From contig JAHDDY010000020.1 in the NCBI GenBank assembly GCA_020629115.1, forward strand, positions 13,542 through 55,352: a stretch of 41,811 bases of DNA. The letters are read 5' to 3'. The DNA comes from Paracoccaceae bacterium (GTDB taxonomy: Bacteria > Pseudomonadota > Alphaproteobacteria > Rhodobacterales > Rhodobacteraceae). Below, in pieces: positions 17,831 to 26,508 of the stretch (within the stretch, counting starts at the first letter, position 1; each line of letters begins with the position of its first letter). The notes under the pieces were generated by a model. The model ran no database searches, had not been told where the DNA came from, and saw only the letters and a program-made list of their open reading frames with translations. The translations under genes and the position numbers were made by a program.

Positions 17831-18664
17831 TCACTCCCGGGACACCGTCTCCCGCAGCACGTCATACGCCGCAAGCCCCGCCACCAGCTCCCGGTTTCCC
17901 GGCAGGAGGCGCAGCATCGCCCGCGCCGGACCGCGCCCCCGGCGCATGAGGCGCATGAGGCGGCGCAGGCTGGCGCGGGCCTCGTCGTCCAGCGCTTCCC
18001 ACAGGATCGTTGCCGCCTCCGGGGCGAGGGCGCGGGAGAAGGGCAGGCCGCACAGGTCGTGGACCCAGATGAACGCGTCCCGCGCCTGCGCATCGGCCAT
18101 GGGCATGACCTCCCACGGGCGTTCCTCCAGATCGAGGATCGTCACCCGCGCCCCGTCCCACGCGAAATCGCGGATCTTGGGGCGGCCATGGGCGGTGCCG
18201 TGGCGGTGAAGGCCCGCGAGGGCGCGCGTCATGGCGAGGAGGGCGGTGCGCAGGTCCGCGTCGTTCAGCCCGCGCCTTTCCCGGCGGCGCGAGTCGCGCA
18301 CGGCCCCTTCGAGCGTCGGGCCGCCATCCGCCGTGATCAGCACGTCCCGGTCGGCATGGATCACCCGCGCGACCGGCACCCCCCGCGCCGCCAGATCGCG
18401 CAACCGCTCCGCCTGCCGCAGCAGGGTATCGCCCCCCTTGCCCGCCGTCCCGCGCCGCAGGATCGGCAGGGGCATGAGGCGCGCGAGGACGGGCAGGATC
18501 GCGGCGTTGACGTTGCGCCGGGGCGGCTCGACCGTCTTGGCCCAGACGACCCCGACCGGCGTCTCGATCCGCGCGACCCCGCCCCGCTCCACGGCGACCG
18601 GACCGTCGAGACCCAGCGCGTCGAGCGCGGCGGGGGGAAGGGGGAGAGAGGGACGCGTCGTCAT
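17831..18664 (-). CDS. Kinase-fold (Kdo/WaaP-like) protein
   Basis: A 277-residue protein starting MTTRPSLPLPPAAL. The pattern matches lipopolysaccharide-kinase or RIO-like proteins: VVWAKTVEPPRRNVNA (probable ATP-Lys region), TALLAMTRALAGLHRHGTAHGRPKIRDF for the catalytic loop, and ILDLEERPWEVMP for the metal-Asp (DFG-like) loop. The catalytic loop is HGRPKIRD rather than a standard HxDxxxxN, so activity is uncertain. It is convergent with the HerA-like gene. The frame stays open beyond the ATG, antisense to the dehydratase, but that is not coding. Substrate unknown. Confidence 0.7.
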   Translation of the reverse strand: MTTRPSLPLPPAALDALGLDGPVAVERGGVARIETPVGVVWAKTVEPPRRNVNAAILPVLARLMPLPILRRGTAGKGGDTLLRQAERLRDLAARGVPVARVIHADRDVLITADGGPTLEGAVRDSRRRERRGLNDADLRTALLAMTRALAGLHRHGTAHGRPKIRDFAWDGARVTILDLEERPWEVMPMADAQARDAFIWVHDLCGLPFSRALAPEAATILWEALDDEARASLRRLMRLMRRGRGPARAMLRLLPGNRELVAGLAAYDVLRETVSRE

Positions 18665-18702
18665 CGCCCGCACCGTATGGCCCCCGCCCGCCGAAGGAAA
18701 GC

Positions 18703-20436
18703 TCACCAGATCGCCGGTTCCGCCGTCTCCCCGCCGAAGGCGCGCTCCAGATAGTCGAAATCGCATCCCCTGTCCGCCTGCTGGATATGCTGCGCGACCA
18801 TCCAGCCGTAGCCGCGAGTATAGCGCGGGGGCGGCGGGGTCCAGGCGGCGCGGCGGGCGGCGAGCGCGTCCTCCGGCACGTCGAGCCGGATCGTCCGCGC
18901 GTCCACGTCGACGCGGACGATATCGCCGGTCTCCACCAGCGCGAGCGGCCCGCCGACGAAGCTTTCGGGCGCGACGTGCAGGATGCACGCGCCGTAGCTC
19001 GTGCCGCTCATCCGCGCATCCGATATCCGCAGCATGTCGGTGACGCCCTGGCGCAGCAGGACCCTGGGGATCGGCAGCATCCCCCATTCGGGCATCCCCG
19101 GCCCGCCCACCGGCCCCGCATTGCGCAGGACCATCACCGTATCGGGCGTCACGTCGATGGTCTCGTCCTCGGCCCAGGCCTTCATCGCGGCGTAGTCGTC
19201 GAACACCACCGCCGGGCCGGCATGTTTCAGAAAGCGCGGATCGCAGGCGCTGGGCTTCATCACGCAGCCGCCGGGGGCGAGGTTGCCCTTCAGCACCGCC
19301 AGCGCTCCCTCGGCGTAGATGGGGTTCGACAGGGGCCGGATCACGTCGTCATCATGCACCGTCGCTCCGGCCAGCGCATCGCCCCACGTCCCGCCCGTCA
19401 CCGTGCGGGCGCTCAGGTCCAGCCGGTCGGCGAGCCGCGACATCAGCCCGCGAAAGCCGCCCGCATAGTGGAAATCCTCCATCAGGTAGCGGTCCCCCGA
19501 CGGGCGGATGTTGGCGATGACGGGGATCGTCCGCGAGGCCGCCTCGAAATCGTCCAGCCCGATATCGACCCCCGCGCGCCGGGCCATGGCGATGACGTGG
19601 ATGATGGCGTTGGTCGAGCAGCCCATGGCCATCGCGACCGTGATGCAGTTCTCGAAGCTGGCCCGGGTCAGGATGTCCGAGGGTCTCAGATCCTCCCACA
19701 CCATCCCCACGATCCGCCGCCCGCATTCGGCGCTCATGCGGATATGGGCCGCGTCGGGGGCGGGGATCGAGGACGCGCCGGGCAGGGTCAGGCCCAGCGC
19801 GTCGGCGATGCCGGTCATGGTGCTGGCCGTGCCCATGGTCATGCAATGCCCGTGCGAGCGCGCGATGCCGCCCATCACCTCCTGCCATTCGTCCATGCCC
19901 ATCTCGCCCGTGCGCACGTCGTCCCAGTACCGCCACACGTCCGACCCGGAGCCAAGCGACGCCCCCCGGTAGTTCCCGCGCAGCATCGGCCCGGCGGGCA
20001 GGTAGATGCAGGGCAGGTCCATGCTCGTCGCGCCCATCACGAGACCCGGCGTGGTCTTGTCGCAGCCGCCCATCAGCACCGCCCCGTCCACGGGATGCGA
20101 GCGCAGCAGTTCCTCCGCCTCGATAGCCAGCAGGTTGCGGTAGAGCATGGTCGAGGGTTTCACGATCGGTTCGGACAGCGACAGCGCCGGCAGCTCCAGC
20201 GGAAAGCCCCCCGCCTGCCACACCCCGCGCTTCACGTCCTCGACCCGTTGCCGGAAATGGGCGTGGCACTGGTTGATGTCCGACCAGGTGTTGAGGATGG
20301 CGATGACCGGCTTGCCCGTCCAGTCCTCGGCCCCGTAGCCCATCTGCATGATGCGCGAGCGATGGTTCCAGGAGCGGTGCTGATCGTCCTGCGCCAGCCA
20401 GCGCGCGGAGCGGAGGGTCTCGTAGGGGACGGGCAT
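18703..20436 (-). CDS. IlvD/Edd-family dehydratase, sugar-acid (arabinonate/xylonate) type
   Basis: A 577-residue Fe-S dehydratase. Cluster and metal residues occur in GGCDKTTPG and CVTVAMAMGCSTN-like ENCITVAMAMGCSTN; the C-terminal signature is RISDARMSGTSYG. Sugar-acid dehydratases carry SDARMSGT, whereas dihydroxy-acid dehydratase has a TDGRFSG-type motif, so I favour an L-arabinonate/D-xylonate/galactonate-type enzyme over branched-chain amino acid synthesis. It would dehydrate an aldonic acid to a 2-keto-3-deoxy acid. No sugar transporter or aldolase lies beside it, so the pathway is not visible here. Confidence 0.88.
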   Translation of the reverse strand: MPVPYETLRSARWLAQDDQHRSWNHRSRIMQMGYGAEDWTGKPVIAILNTWSDINQCHAHFRQRVEDVKRGVWQAGGFPLELPALSLSEPIVKPSTMLYRNLLAIEAEELLRSHPVDGAVLMGGCDKTTPGLVMGATSMDLPCIYLPAGPMLRGNYRGASLGSGSDVWRYWDDVRTGEMGMDEWQEVMGGIARSHGHCMTMGTASTMTGIADALGLTLPGASSIPAPDAAHIRMSAECGRRIVGMVWEDLRPSDILTRASFENCITVAMAMGCSTNAIIHVIAMARRAGVDIGLDDFEAASRTIPVIANIRPSGDRYLMEDFHYAGGFRGLMSRLADRLDLSARTVTGGTWGDALAGATVHDDDVIRPLSNPIYAEGALAVLKGNLAPGGCVMKPSACDPRFLKHAGPAVVFDDYAAMKAWAEDETIDVTPDTVMVLRNAGPVGGPGMPEWGMLPIPRVLLRQGVTDMLRISDARMSGTSYGACILHVAPESFVGGPLALVETGDIVRVDVDARTIRLDVPEDALAARRAAWTPPPPRYTRGYGWMVAQHIQQADRGCDFDYLERAFGGETAEPAIW

Positions 20437-20507
20437 GGCGGGCGCTCCTGTGCTATCGCGGGCGGGGGCATGAAACCACGGATGGCGCGGCGGCGAAAGG
20501 AACGGGG

Positions 20508-20894
20508 ATGGACGGTACGGTGGTATGGCAGCGGGTCGAGGGGGCGGTCGTCTGCCTCGCGGGAGTGGTCTTGGCGGTCCATGCGGAGGCGGGACTGCCA
20601 TGGTGGCTGGCCGCCCTCGTTTTCTTCGTCCCTGATCTGAGCATCATCGCCTATCTGTTCGGGCCGAGGGTCGGGGCGATGGCTTATAATCTCGTGCATA
20701 CCTACGGTTTCGGCGCGGCGCTCCTCGCTATCGGCCTCTCGGGCGCGGGGGCGGGCGTAGCCGCGCTCGGCGCGCTCTGGCTCGCCCATGCGGGCTTCGA
20801 CCGGATGCTCGGCTACGGACTGAAATCGACCCGGGATTTCACCGTCACGCATCTGGGCACCATCGGGCGGCAGGGCGGAAAGGGTGCGCCTTGA
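20508..20894 (+). CDS. DUF4260 family membrane protein
   Basis: A 128-residue protein with three or four hydrophobic segments. The family pattern is clear: VFFVPDLSIIAYLFGPRVGA, YNLVHTYGFG, and the end LGYGLKSTRDFTVTHLGTIG. Function is unknown in the literature I know. It is divergent from the dehydratase gene (71 bp between starts) and 79 bp upstream of the LysE gene. Confidence 0.9.
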   Translation: MDGTVVWQRVEGAVVCLAGVVLAVHAEAGLPWWLAALVFFVPDLSIIAYLFGPRVGAMAYNLVHTYGFGAALLAIGLSGAGAGVAALGALWLAHAGFDRMLGYGLKSTRDFTVTHLGTIGRQGGKGAP

Positions 20895-20973
20895 CCGCCC
20901 AGCCTGATCTGTGAAAGCCGCGCGGGATGTGCGAAGGAGGGTCGTGACGCTCGCTCTTGCAGGAAACCTTCCC

Positions 20974-21591
20974 ATGACCCTCTCCCTCCTCGCCGCCTTC
21001 GCCCTGACCAGTTTCCTCATCGCCATCGTCCCCGGCCCGACCGTGACGGTGATCGTGGCCAATTCCCTGCGGGCGGGGACGCGGGCGGGGATGCTCAACA
21101 TCGCGGGGACGCAGGCGGGGCTGGTGCCCATGGTGCTCATCGTCGCGGCGGGGCTGGAGACGGTGGTCGCGCTCATGGCCGACTGGTTCTTCGTCGTGAA
21201 GATGCTCGGCGCGGCCTATCTCGTCTGGCTCGGCATCAGGCTGTGGCGCTCGGGCGGGGCCATCGGGTCGGACGCGGATGTGGCCCCGCCGAGGGGCGGC
21301 TATTTCTGGCAAGGGGTGCTCGTCATCTGGTCGAACCCCAAGGCGCTGCTGCTGCTGGGGGCCATCGTGCCGAACTTCGTGCGCCCCGAGGCGGGCAGCC
21401 CGTTCTGGCAAACCGTGGCGCTGGGCGGCACCTTCATGGTCGTCGCGACGGCGTGCGACGCGGGCTACGCCCTGCTCGCGGGCCGGGCGGGTCGCCTGCT
21501 CACGCGCGGGCGGGTCAAGGTCGTCGAGCGCATCAGCGGGACGCTGCTCATCGGCGGCGGCCTGTGGATGGCGGCGATGAAGCGCGCGTGA
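20974..21591 (+). CDS. LysE/RhtB family amino-acid exporter
   Basis: An inner-membrane exporter of 205 residues with about six transmembrane segments. The conserved opening IAIVPGPTVTVIVANSLRAG and FVVKMLGAAYLVWLGIRLWRSG are typical, as is the mid-region GVLVIWSNPKALLLLGAIVPNF. Substrates of the family are Lys, Thr, homoserine lactone or other amino-acid-like compounds; the actual one is not readable here. ATG 20974 has AGGAAAC upstream. Its stop overlaps the start of the next gene (GTGA). Confidence 0.92.
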   Translation: MTLSLLAAFALTSFLIAIVPGPTVTVIVANSLRAGTRAGMLNIAGTQAGLVPMVLIVAAGLETVVALMADWFFVVKMLGAAYLVWLGIRLWRSGGAIGSDADVAPPRGGYFWQGVLVIWSNPKALLLLGAIVPNFVRPEAGSPFWQTVALGGTFMVVATACDAGYALLAGRAGRLLTRGRVKVVERISGTLLIGGGLWMAAMKRA

Positions 21592-22559
21592 TCGAGGCCG
21601 ACGCGGCGCTGCGTGCGGCGCGGGCGGGGTGGGACATTCCGCCCGGCGCGACGGCTGCTCTCGTCAACGTCTCCGAGAACCTGACCTATCGCATCGACGC
21701 GGGCGATTCGCGCCGGTTCCTGCGCGTCCATCGCCCCGGCTATCACACGCGGGCGGGCATCGGGTCTGAGCTGGACTGGCTCGCGGCGCTCGGCGCGGAT
21801 ACGGCGCTGAGCGTGCCCGCCGCGATAGCAGGCCGGAACGGCGCGCGCGTGCAGTCGGGGCTGGGCCGGCATCTGACGCTGTTCGAGGGCCTGCCGGGCC
21901 GCCACGTCGCCCCCGGCGAGCCGATGGTCCCGATGTTCGAGCGCCTCGGCGCGGCGACGGCGCATCTGCACGTCCATGCGCGCGGCTGGAGGCGGCCCGA
22001 CGGGTTCGAGCGCTTCGCCTGGGACGAGGCGGCGGTGTTCGGTCCGTCCCCGACCTGGGGCGACTGGCGCGATGCGCCGAACGTGACGCCCGGTATCCGG
22101 GCGCTGCTGGAGCGGGTCGAAGGGACGGTGCGGACCCGCCTGCGCGCCTATGGCACCCGACCCGACCGCTACGGCCTCATCCATGCCGACCTGCGCCTCG
22201 CCAACGTCCTGGTCGAGGGCGTGCGGCTGCATCTCATCGACTTCGACGATTGCGGCTTCGGCTGGTTCGCCTACGACTTCGCCGCCGCCGTCAGCTTCAT
22301 CGAGGACGATCCCGCGCTTCCCGCCCTGCGCGACGCCTGGCTCGCCGGATACCGCACCGTCGCGCCGATGCCGCCCGAGGATGCGGCGATGCTGGGCACC
22401 TTCGTCATGCTTCGCCGCCTCGCGCTCCTCGCCTGGATCGGCAGCCATGCGGAGGCGACTGAGCCGCAGGCGCTCGCCCCCCGTTTCGCGGCGGAGACGG
22501 CGCGATTGGGCGCGCGGTATCTTGAATCCGCCATTTTCGGACCCGAAGATGCGGCATAG
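21588..22559 (+). CDS. Aminoglycoside-phosphotransferase (APH/ChoK) family kinase
   Basis: A 323-residue phosphotransferase. The nucleotide region NVSENLTYRIDAGDSRRFLRVHRP opens the kinase fold, the catalytic loop is RYGLIHADLRLANVLVEG, and the metal loop is LHLIDFDDCGFGWFAYD. The family covers choline, homoserine, ethanolamine and antibiotic kinases; nothing marks this one as a resistance gene. It starts at GTG 21588 overlapping the LysE stop by 4 bp, so the two are coupled. A possible functional link is phosphorylation of a small amino compound that LysE handles, which is inference. Confidence 0.88.
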   Translation: MIEADAALRAARAGWDIPPGATAALVNVSENLTYRIDAGDSRRFLRVHRPGYHTRAGIGSELDWLAALGADTALSVPAAIAGRNGARVQSGLGRHLTLFEGLPGRHVAPGEPMVPMFERLGAATAHLHVHARGWRRPDGFERFAWDEAAVFGPSPTWGDWRDAPNVTPGIRALLERVEGTVRTRLRAYGTRPDRYGLIHADLRLANVLVEGVRLHLIDFDDCGFGWFAYDFAAAVSFIEDDPALPALRDAWLAGYRTVAPMPPEDAAMLGTFVMLRRLALLAWIGSHAEATEPQALAPRFAAETARLGARYLESAIFGPEDAA

Positions 22560-22580
22560 CGGCAAGGGAGGAAGCGTACG

Positions 22581-23087
22581 GTGATTCGGCGCGCGCTCAT
22601 CGTGGTGGCGGGATTGTCCGGGGCGGTCGGTGCCTCCCAGGCTCCCGAACTCATGCAGCAATACACCCAGCGTCTGGGTGGCGCGGTGCAGGAGCTGACC
22701 GCCGTCATCGAGGATTTCGAGGCCGATGCCGCCCGCGAGGGCCTGAGCCTCGACATGGCGCTCGCCCGCTACAGCGCGTCCCAGGACGGCTTCTTCAACC
22801 GTCGCGGCCTGTCCATGGAGCGCACCTTCGCCCGCCACGAGCGCATCACCGCCCATCGGCGCGCATTGCAGGACGCGACCGCCTTCGAGCGGCCCGCCCT
22901 ATTCTGGCGATACCACGACCGCGCCCTGCTGGACGGCACGCTCGACGATTACCGCCCCGCCGTGCCGACGACGACGGAAGGGGCGGTCTACGCCTTCCTC
23001 GGCTTCGTGCTCGGCGGCGGGGCGATGGCGCTGCTGCTCGGTATCCTGCGTCGTCTCCGCCGTCCGCGCCGGGCCTCAGTTCAGTGA
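22581..23087 (+). CDS. DUF2937 family protein
   Basis: A 168-residue protein beginning with GTG (MIRRALIVVAGLSGAVGASQAPELMQQYTQ-like opening), after a strong GGAGG ribosome site. The order of a short N-terminal hydrophobic stretch, a helical soluble middle and a C-terminal transmembrane segment (EGAVYAFLGFVLGGGAMALLLG) is typical of DUF2937. Function is unknown. Its last 12 bp overlap the end of the convergent outer-membrane-protein gene. Confidence 0.85.
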   Translation: MIRRALIVVAGLSGAVGASQAPELMQQYTQRLGGAVQELTAVIEDFEADAAREGLSLDMALARYSASQDGFFNRRGLSMERTFARHERITAHRRALQDATAFERPALFWRYHDRALLDGTLDDYRPAVPTTTEGAVYAFLGFVLGGGAMALLLGILRRLRRPRRASVQ

Positions 23088-23603
23088 GATCTTCAGGCCT
23101 ACGCTGAAGCCGTGGGACTTGGCCTCTTCCTCGGCCAGGGCCGGGTTCTGGCCGGCGACGGCATGCTCGTACTGCATGTACGCCCCCACCGTCTCCGTGA
23201 AGTCGAGCGCGCCGCCGACGACGCCCTTGACCGCGTAGCCATCCGTCTCGCCGGGCGCGACCGCCGCGAACTTCGCCGACGCCTGGCCCACGCCGACCCC
23301 GACATACGGGCGAAAGCCCCCGTCGCCGAAGCTGCGCCTGAGGGTGGCGAAAGCGGGACGGGCCGTCTCGCGGTTCAGCGTCGCCCCGGCGACCAGGTCG
23401 GGCCGGTCGAGCGTGTGGTCGTAATCGACCTGCGCGTCCCATCGGCGCGTCGTCTTCCCGCTCGCCGCCTCTATCGGCATCCGCGTCACGGCGGCGGCGT
23501 CCTTGGTGCCGGAAACGATCTTTCCGTCCGTCGAGGCCGCCGCGCCGTGCAGCGAGCAGAGGGCGAGGGCGGGGGCGAAAGCGATGGCCTGTACGATCTT
23601 CAC
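23076..23603 (-). CDS. Outer-membrane beta-barrel-like protein
   Basis: A 175-residue exported protein with signal peptide (LALCSLHGAAAS, cleavage near residue 24). The mature part shows alternating strands with an OmpA/OmpW-like look: FRPYVGVGVGQASAKF, TDGYAVKGVVGGALDF, VGAYMQYEHAV, and a C-terminal HGFSVGLKISLN strand. Start is GTG 23603 preceded by AGGAGAGTCCCG. The C-terminal overlap with DUF2937 is only 12 bp. Small barrels of this sort often have no assigned role. Confidence 0.75.
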   Translation of the reverse strand: MKIVQAIAFAPALALCSLHGAAASTDGKIVSGTKDAAAVTRMPIEAASGKTTRRWDAQVDYDHTLDRPDLVAGATLNRETARPAFATLRRSFGDGGFRPYVGVGVGQASAKFAAVAPGETDGYAVKGVVGGALDFTETVGAYMQYEHAVAGQNPALAEEEAKSHGFSVGLKISLN

Positions 23604-23700
23604 CGGGACTCTCCTGAGATTTTCACTGTACGATATTCTTTTTCTTTCAGCATCTTAGGGGGGGTTCGTTAAGGGGGGGTGCAGAGTACGTCGTATGGAG

Positions 23701-23729
23701 TTGACAATCCGGGGTGTCTGGGGTCGATA
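23701..23729 (+). promoter_or_regulatory. Candidate sigma70-like promoter of hemB
   Basis: A perfect TTGACA (23701-23706) is followed after 17 bp by TCGATA (23724-23729), a partial match to TATAAT. It ends 30 bp before the hemB ATG. The region just upstream (about 23655-23690) has an unusual pair of G-runs, each preceded by TTAG or TTAAG. Confidence 0.55.
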
Positions 23730-23759
23730 GGGAGCCGAGGACCGGGGGGAGAGGACGCC

Positions 23760-24752
23760 ATGACGATGCACCAGTTTCCACGCACGCGCATGCGCCGGAC
23801 GCGGCAGGCCCCCTGGGCGCGCGATCTGGTGCGCGAGACGACGCTGCACGCCGCCGACCTCATCTGGCCGCTCTTCGTGGTGGAGGGCGAGAACGTGGTC
23901 GAGCCGGTGGGCGCCATGCCCGGCGTCGAGCGCATCAGCATCGACGTGGCGACCGAGCGCGCCCGCGAGGCCGCCGACCATGGCATCCCCCTCGTCGCGC
24001 TGTTCCCGAACATCGACCGCAGCCTGCGCACCGAGGAATGCGCCGAGGCGTGGAACCCCGACAACCTCGTCTGCCGCGCCACCCGCGCCATCCGGGCGGC
24101 GGTGCCCGATATCGGCATCATGGAGGACGTGGCCCTCGACCCCTACAGCGCGACGGGCCATGACGGCATCGTCCGGGGCGGGCGCATCGTCAACGACGAG
24201 AGCGTCGAGGCGCTGGTCCGTCAGGCGCTCGCCCAAGCCGAGGCGGGGGCCGACGTCATCGGCCCGTCCGACATGATGGACGGCCGCATCGGCGCGATCC
24301 GCGACGCGCTGGAGGGGGCGGGGCATACAGACGTGATGCTGCTGTCCTACGCCGCGAAATACGCCTCCTCCTTCTACGGCCCCTTCCGCGAGGCGGTGGG
24401 CGCGGACGCCACGCTCAAGGGCGACAAGAAGACCTACCAGATGGACGCGGGTAATGCGGACGAGGCGATGCGCGAGGTCGCCATGGACCTGGCCGAGGGG
24501 GCCGACATGGTCATGGTCAAGCCCGGTCTCGCCTATCTCGATATCTGTTCGCGTATCAAGCGCGAGTTCGCCGTGCCGACCTACGCCTATCAGGTCAGCG
24601 GCGAATACGCGATGATCGAGGCGGCGGCGGAACGCGGCTGGATCGACCGGGAGAAGGCCATCCTCGAAAGCCTCGTGGCCTTCCGCCGCGCAGGCTGCGA
24701 CGGCATCCTGACGTATTACGCGCTGGAGGTGGCGAAGGGCCTGCGCGGGTAG
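23760..24752 (+). CDS. hemB: Delta-aminolevulinic acid dehydratase (porphobilinogen synthase)
   Basis: Condenses two 5-aminolevulinate molecules to porphobilinogen in tetrapyrrole synthesis. Both catalytic lysines are visible: LLSYAAKYASSFYGPFR and MVMVKPGLAYLD. The metal region reads DVALDPYSATGHDG, with no Cys triad, so this is the Mg/K-type enzyme rather than the zinc type. 330 residues is normal. ATG 23760 follows GGGGGGAGAGGACGCC. It stands alone, with no other heme gene beside it; cobK at 34915 is the only other tetrapyrrole gene in the window. Confidence 0.97.
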   Translation: MTMHQFPRTRMRRTRQAPWARDLVRETTLHAADLIWPLFVVEGENVVEPVGAMPGVERISIDVATERAREAADHGIPLVALFPNIDRSLRTEECAEAWNPDNLVCRATRAIRAAVPDIGIMEDVALDPYSATGHDGIVRGGRIVNDESVEALVRQALAQAEAGADVIGPSDMMDGRIGAIRDALEGAGHTDVMLLSYAAKYASSFYGPFREAVGADATLKGDKKTYQMDAGNADEAMREVAMDLAEGADMVMVKPGLAYLDICSRIKREFAVPTYAYQVSGEYAMIEAAAERGWIDREKAILESLVAFRRAGCDGILTYYALEVAKGLRG

Positions 24753-24849
24753 GACGCGCCGCTCAGCGTTCGTCAACCATCGGTTCCCTATGCTCGCCGG
24801 CATCGCGGCCACCGTGCCGTTTTCCGTGAACGGGCCGAGGAAAGCCACC

Positions 24850-25719
24850 ATGCGAAACGATACCGACCACGAGGCGGGCGAGACGGTCTTCGCCGCCGAC
24901 GGGTTCACCATCCTGGCCGCCATCGTCATCCTGGTCGCGCTGGCCGTGGCCGCCGTTCTTTCGGCGGGGTTCGTCTCGCTTCTCGCGCTTCCCTGCATCG
25001 TGGTCGCCCTCTTCATCGCGAAGGGCTTCGTCAGCCTGGAGCCGAACGAGGCGGCGGTGGTGACGCTGTTCGGGGATTACCGGGGCACCGTGCGCGACCA
25101 TGGCCTGCGCTGGATCTTCCCGCTGTGTTCCAGCCAGAAGATCTCGCTGCGCACCCGGAACTTCGAGACCGAGCGGCTGAAGGTAAACGACGGGGCCGGC
25201 AATCCGGTCGAGATCGGCGGCATCGTCGTCTGGCGCGTGCGCGATCCGGCCAAGGCCATCTTCGCCGTGGACAGCTACACCGATTTCGTCACCACCCAGT
25301 CCGAGGCCGCCCTGCGCGGCATCGCGGCGCGCTATCCCTACGAGAGCGACCGGGAGGGGGCGGTCTCCCTGCGCGATGGGCGCGACGATATCGACGCGGC
25401 CCTTGCCGAGGCGGTGAGGGCGCGGGTGCGCGAGGCGGGGGTGGAGATCGTCGAGGCCCGGCTCAGCCACCTCGCCTATGCCGCCGAGATTGCCGCCGCC
25501 ATGCTCCAGCGCCAGCAGGCCGATGCGGTGGTCGCGGCCCGGGCGCGGATCGTGGACGGGGCGGTCGGCATCGTCTCGGACGCGCTCGACCGCCTGCGCG
25601 ACGACATCGACCCGGCGGCCCGCTCGCGGCTGGTCTCGAACCTCCTCGTCGTCCTGTGCGGCGACCGGGCGGTGCAGCCGACGGTCGATCTGTCGGACAG
25701 GCGCGGCGACGGGGCGTAG
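24850..25719 (+). CDS. SPFH/band-7 domain membrane protein
   Basis: A 289-residue protein with two hydrophobic segments near the N-terminus (about 18-38 and 41-58), then a SPFH domain opened by FVSLEPNEAAVVTLFGDYRGTV. EIGGIVVWRVRDPAKAIFAVD and TDFVTTQSEAALRGIAARYPY are the family pattern, and a long helix follows (RAREAGVEIVEARLSHLAYA-like region, QQADAVVAARARIVDGA). It should assemble at the inner membrane as an oligomeric scaffold. No NfeD or FtsH partner is beside it. ATG 24850 has GAGGAAA upstream. Confidence 0.85.
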   Translation: MRNDTDHEAGETVFAADGFTILAAIVILVALAVAAVLSAGFVSLLALPCIVVALFIAKGFVSLEPNEAAVVTLFGDYRGTVRDHGLRWIFPLCSSQKISLRTRNFETERLKVNDGAGNPVEIGGIVVWRVRDPAKAIFAVDSYTDFVTTQSEAALRGIAARYPYESDREGAVSLRDGRDDIDAALAEAVRARVREAGVEIVEARLSHLAYAAEIAAAMLQRQQADAVVAARARIVDGAVGIVSDALDRLRDDIDPAARSRLVSNLLVVLCGDRAVQPTVDLSDRRGDGA

Positions 25720-25761
25720 GGCGCAGATTCCGGACGCGGGATGACGGGCGGGGCTATGCCG

Positions 25762-26442
25762 TCAGAAGTCGGCGGCCAGCCTCCGCGCCTCCTCGCCCGT
25801 GAGGCCGGGCCAGGCGCGCTGCATCTCGATGGGGGCGATGCCGCTGAGCCGGTCCGTGCGGGTGCGCAGGGCGCGTATCCCGTCGGCGAAGTCGGGCCGC
25901 TCGGCCAGGGCCGCGACGATGCGGTAGGCGCGGGCGTAGCGCGGGGCGTCGATATAGGCGGGCGTGACCGCCCGGCCGATGGCGGCGAGGTACTGGAGCG
26001 AGACGTAGGTCGCCAGACCTTCCTCCAGCACGCTCGCCCGCTTGCCCGGTCCGGCGGGCGACAGAAGGTGCACGACCTCGTGCGCGAGCTGGAACAGGGC
26101 CTGGGTCTCGTCCGTCGCCGCGCTCTCCGTCAGCTGGATGATGATGGAATCGCCCACCCCGTCATAGGTCGGGTACCAGACCTGCGGCGCCTTGCGGCTC
26201 GTGAACTCGATCCCCAGCAGCGTCCACCCCCGGTCGCGCGGGCCGTAGCGGTCCTCGACAAAGCGCAGGATATGGCCCATGCGCGAGGCCAGCGTCCAGG
26301 AATAGGCGCAGGATGCACCCGGATCGCAGGGTGTCGCCAGCGTGAGCGCGCGGCTGGAGCGGACCCATCCCGCTTCCGTCCGTGCCATGGACGGCGCGAG
26401 GATCAGGAGGACCATGAGCGTGAGTGATGCGAAACGAGCCAT
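25762..26442 (-). CDS. Secreted HEXXH putative metallopeptidase
   Basis: A 226-residue exported protein: signal sequence 1-20, then a small domain with HEVVH at 121-125 and EEGLATY at about 140-146, the layout of a gluzincin-type zinc site (two His and a downstream Glu). Two cysteines (about 39 and 45) may form a disulphide. The rest does not match a peptidase family I can name, so the activity is inferred from the motif only. It is divergent from the GNAT gene at 26509. Confidence 0.75.
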   Translation of the reverse strand: MARFASLTLMVLLILAPSMARTEAGWVRSSRALTLATPCDPGASCAYSWTLASRMGHILRFVEDRYGPRDRGWTLLGIEFTSRKAPQVWYPTYDGVGDSIIIQLTESAATDETQALFQLAHEVVHLLSPAGPGKRASVLEEGLATYVSLQYLAAIGRAVTPAYIDAPRYARAYRIVAALAERPDFADGIRALRTRTDRLSGIAPIEMQRAWPGLTGEEARRLAADF

Positions 26443-26508
26443 GATCCGTATTCTCCGTGGTTATATGTACCACGGTGATGCAAGTTTCGGGCAAGACTGG
26501 GGCGACGC

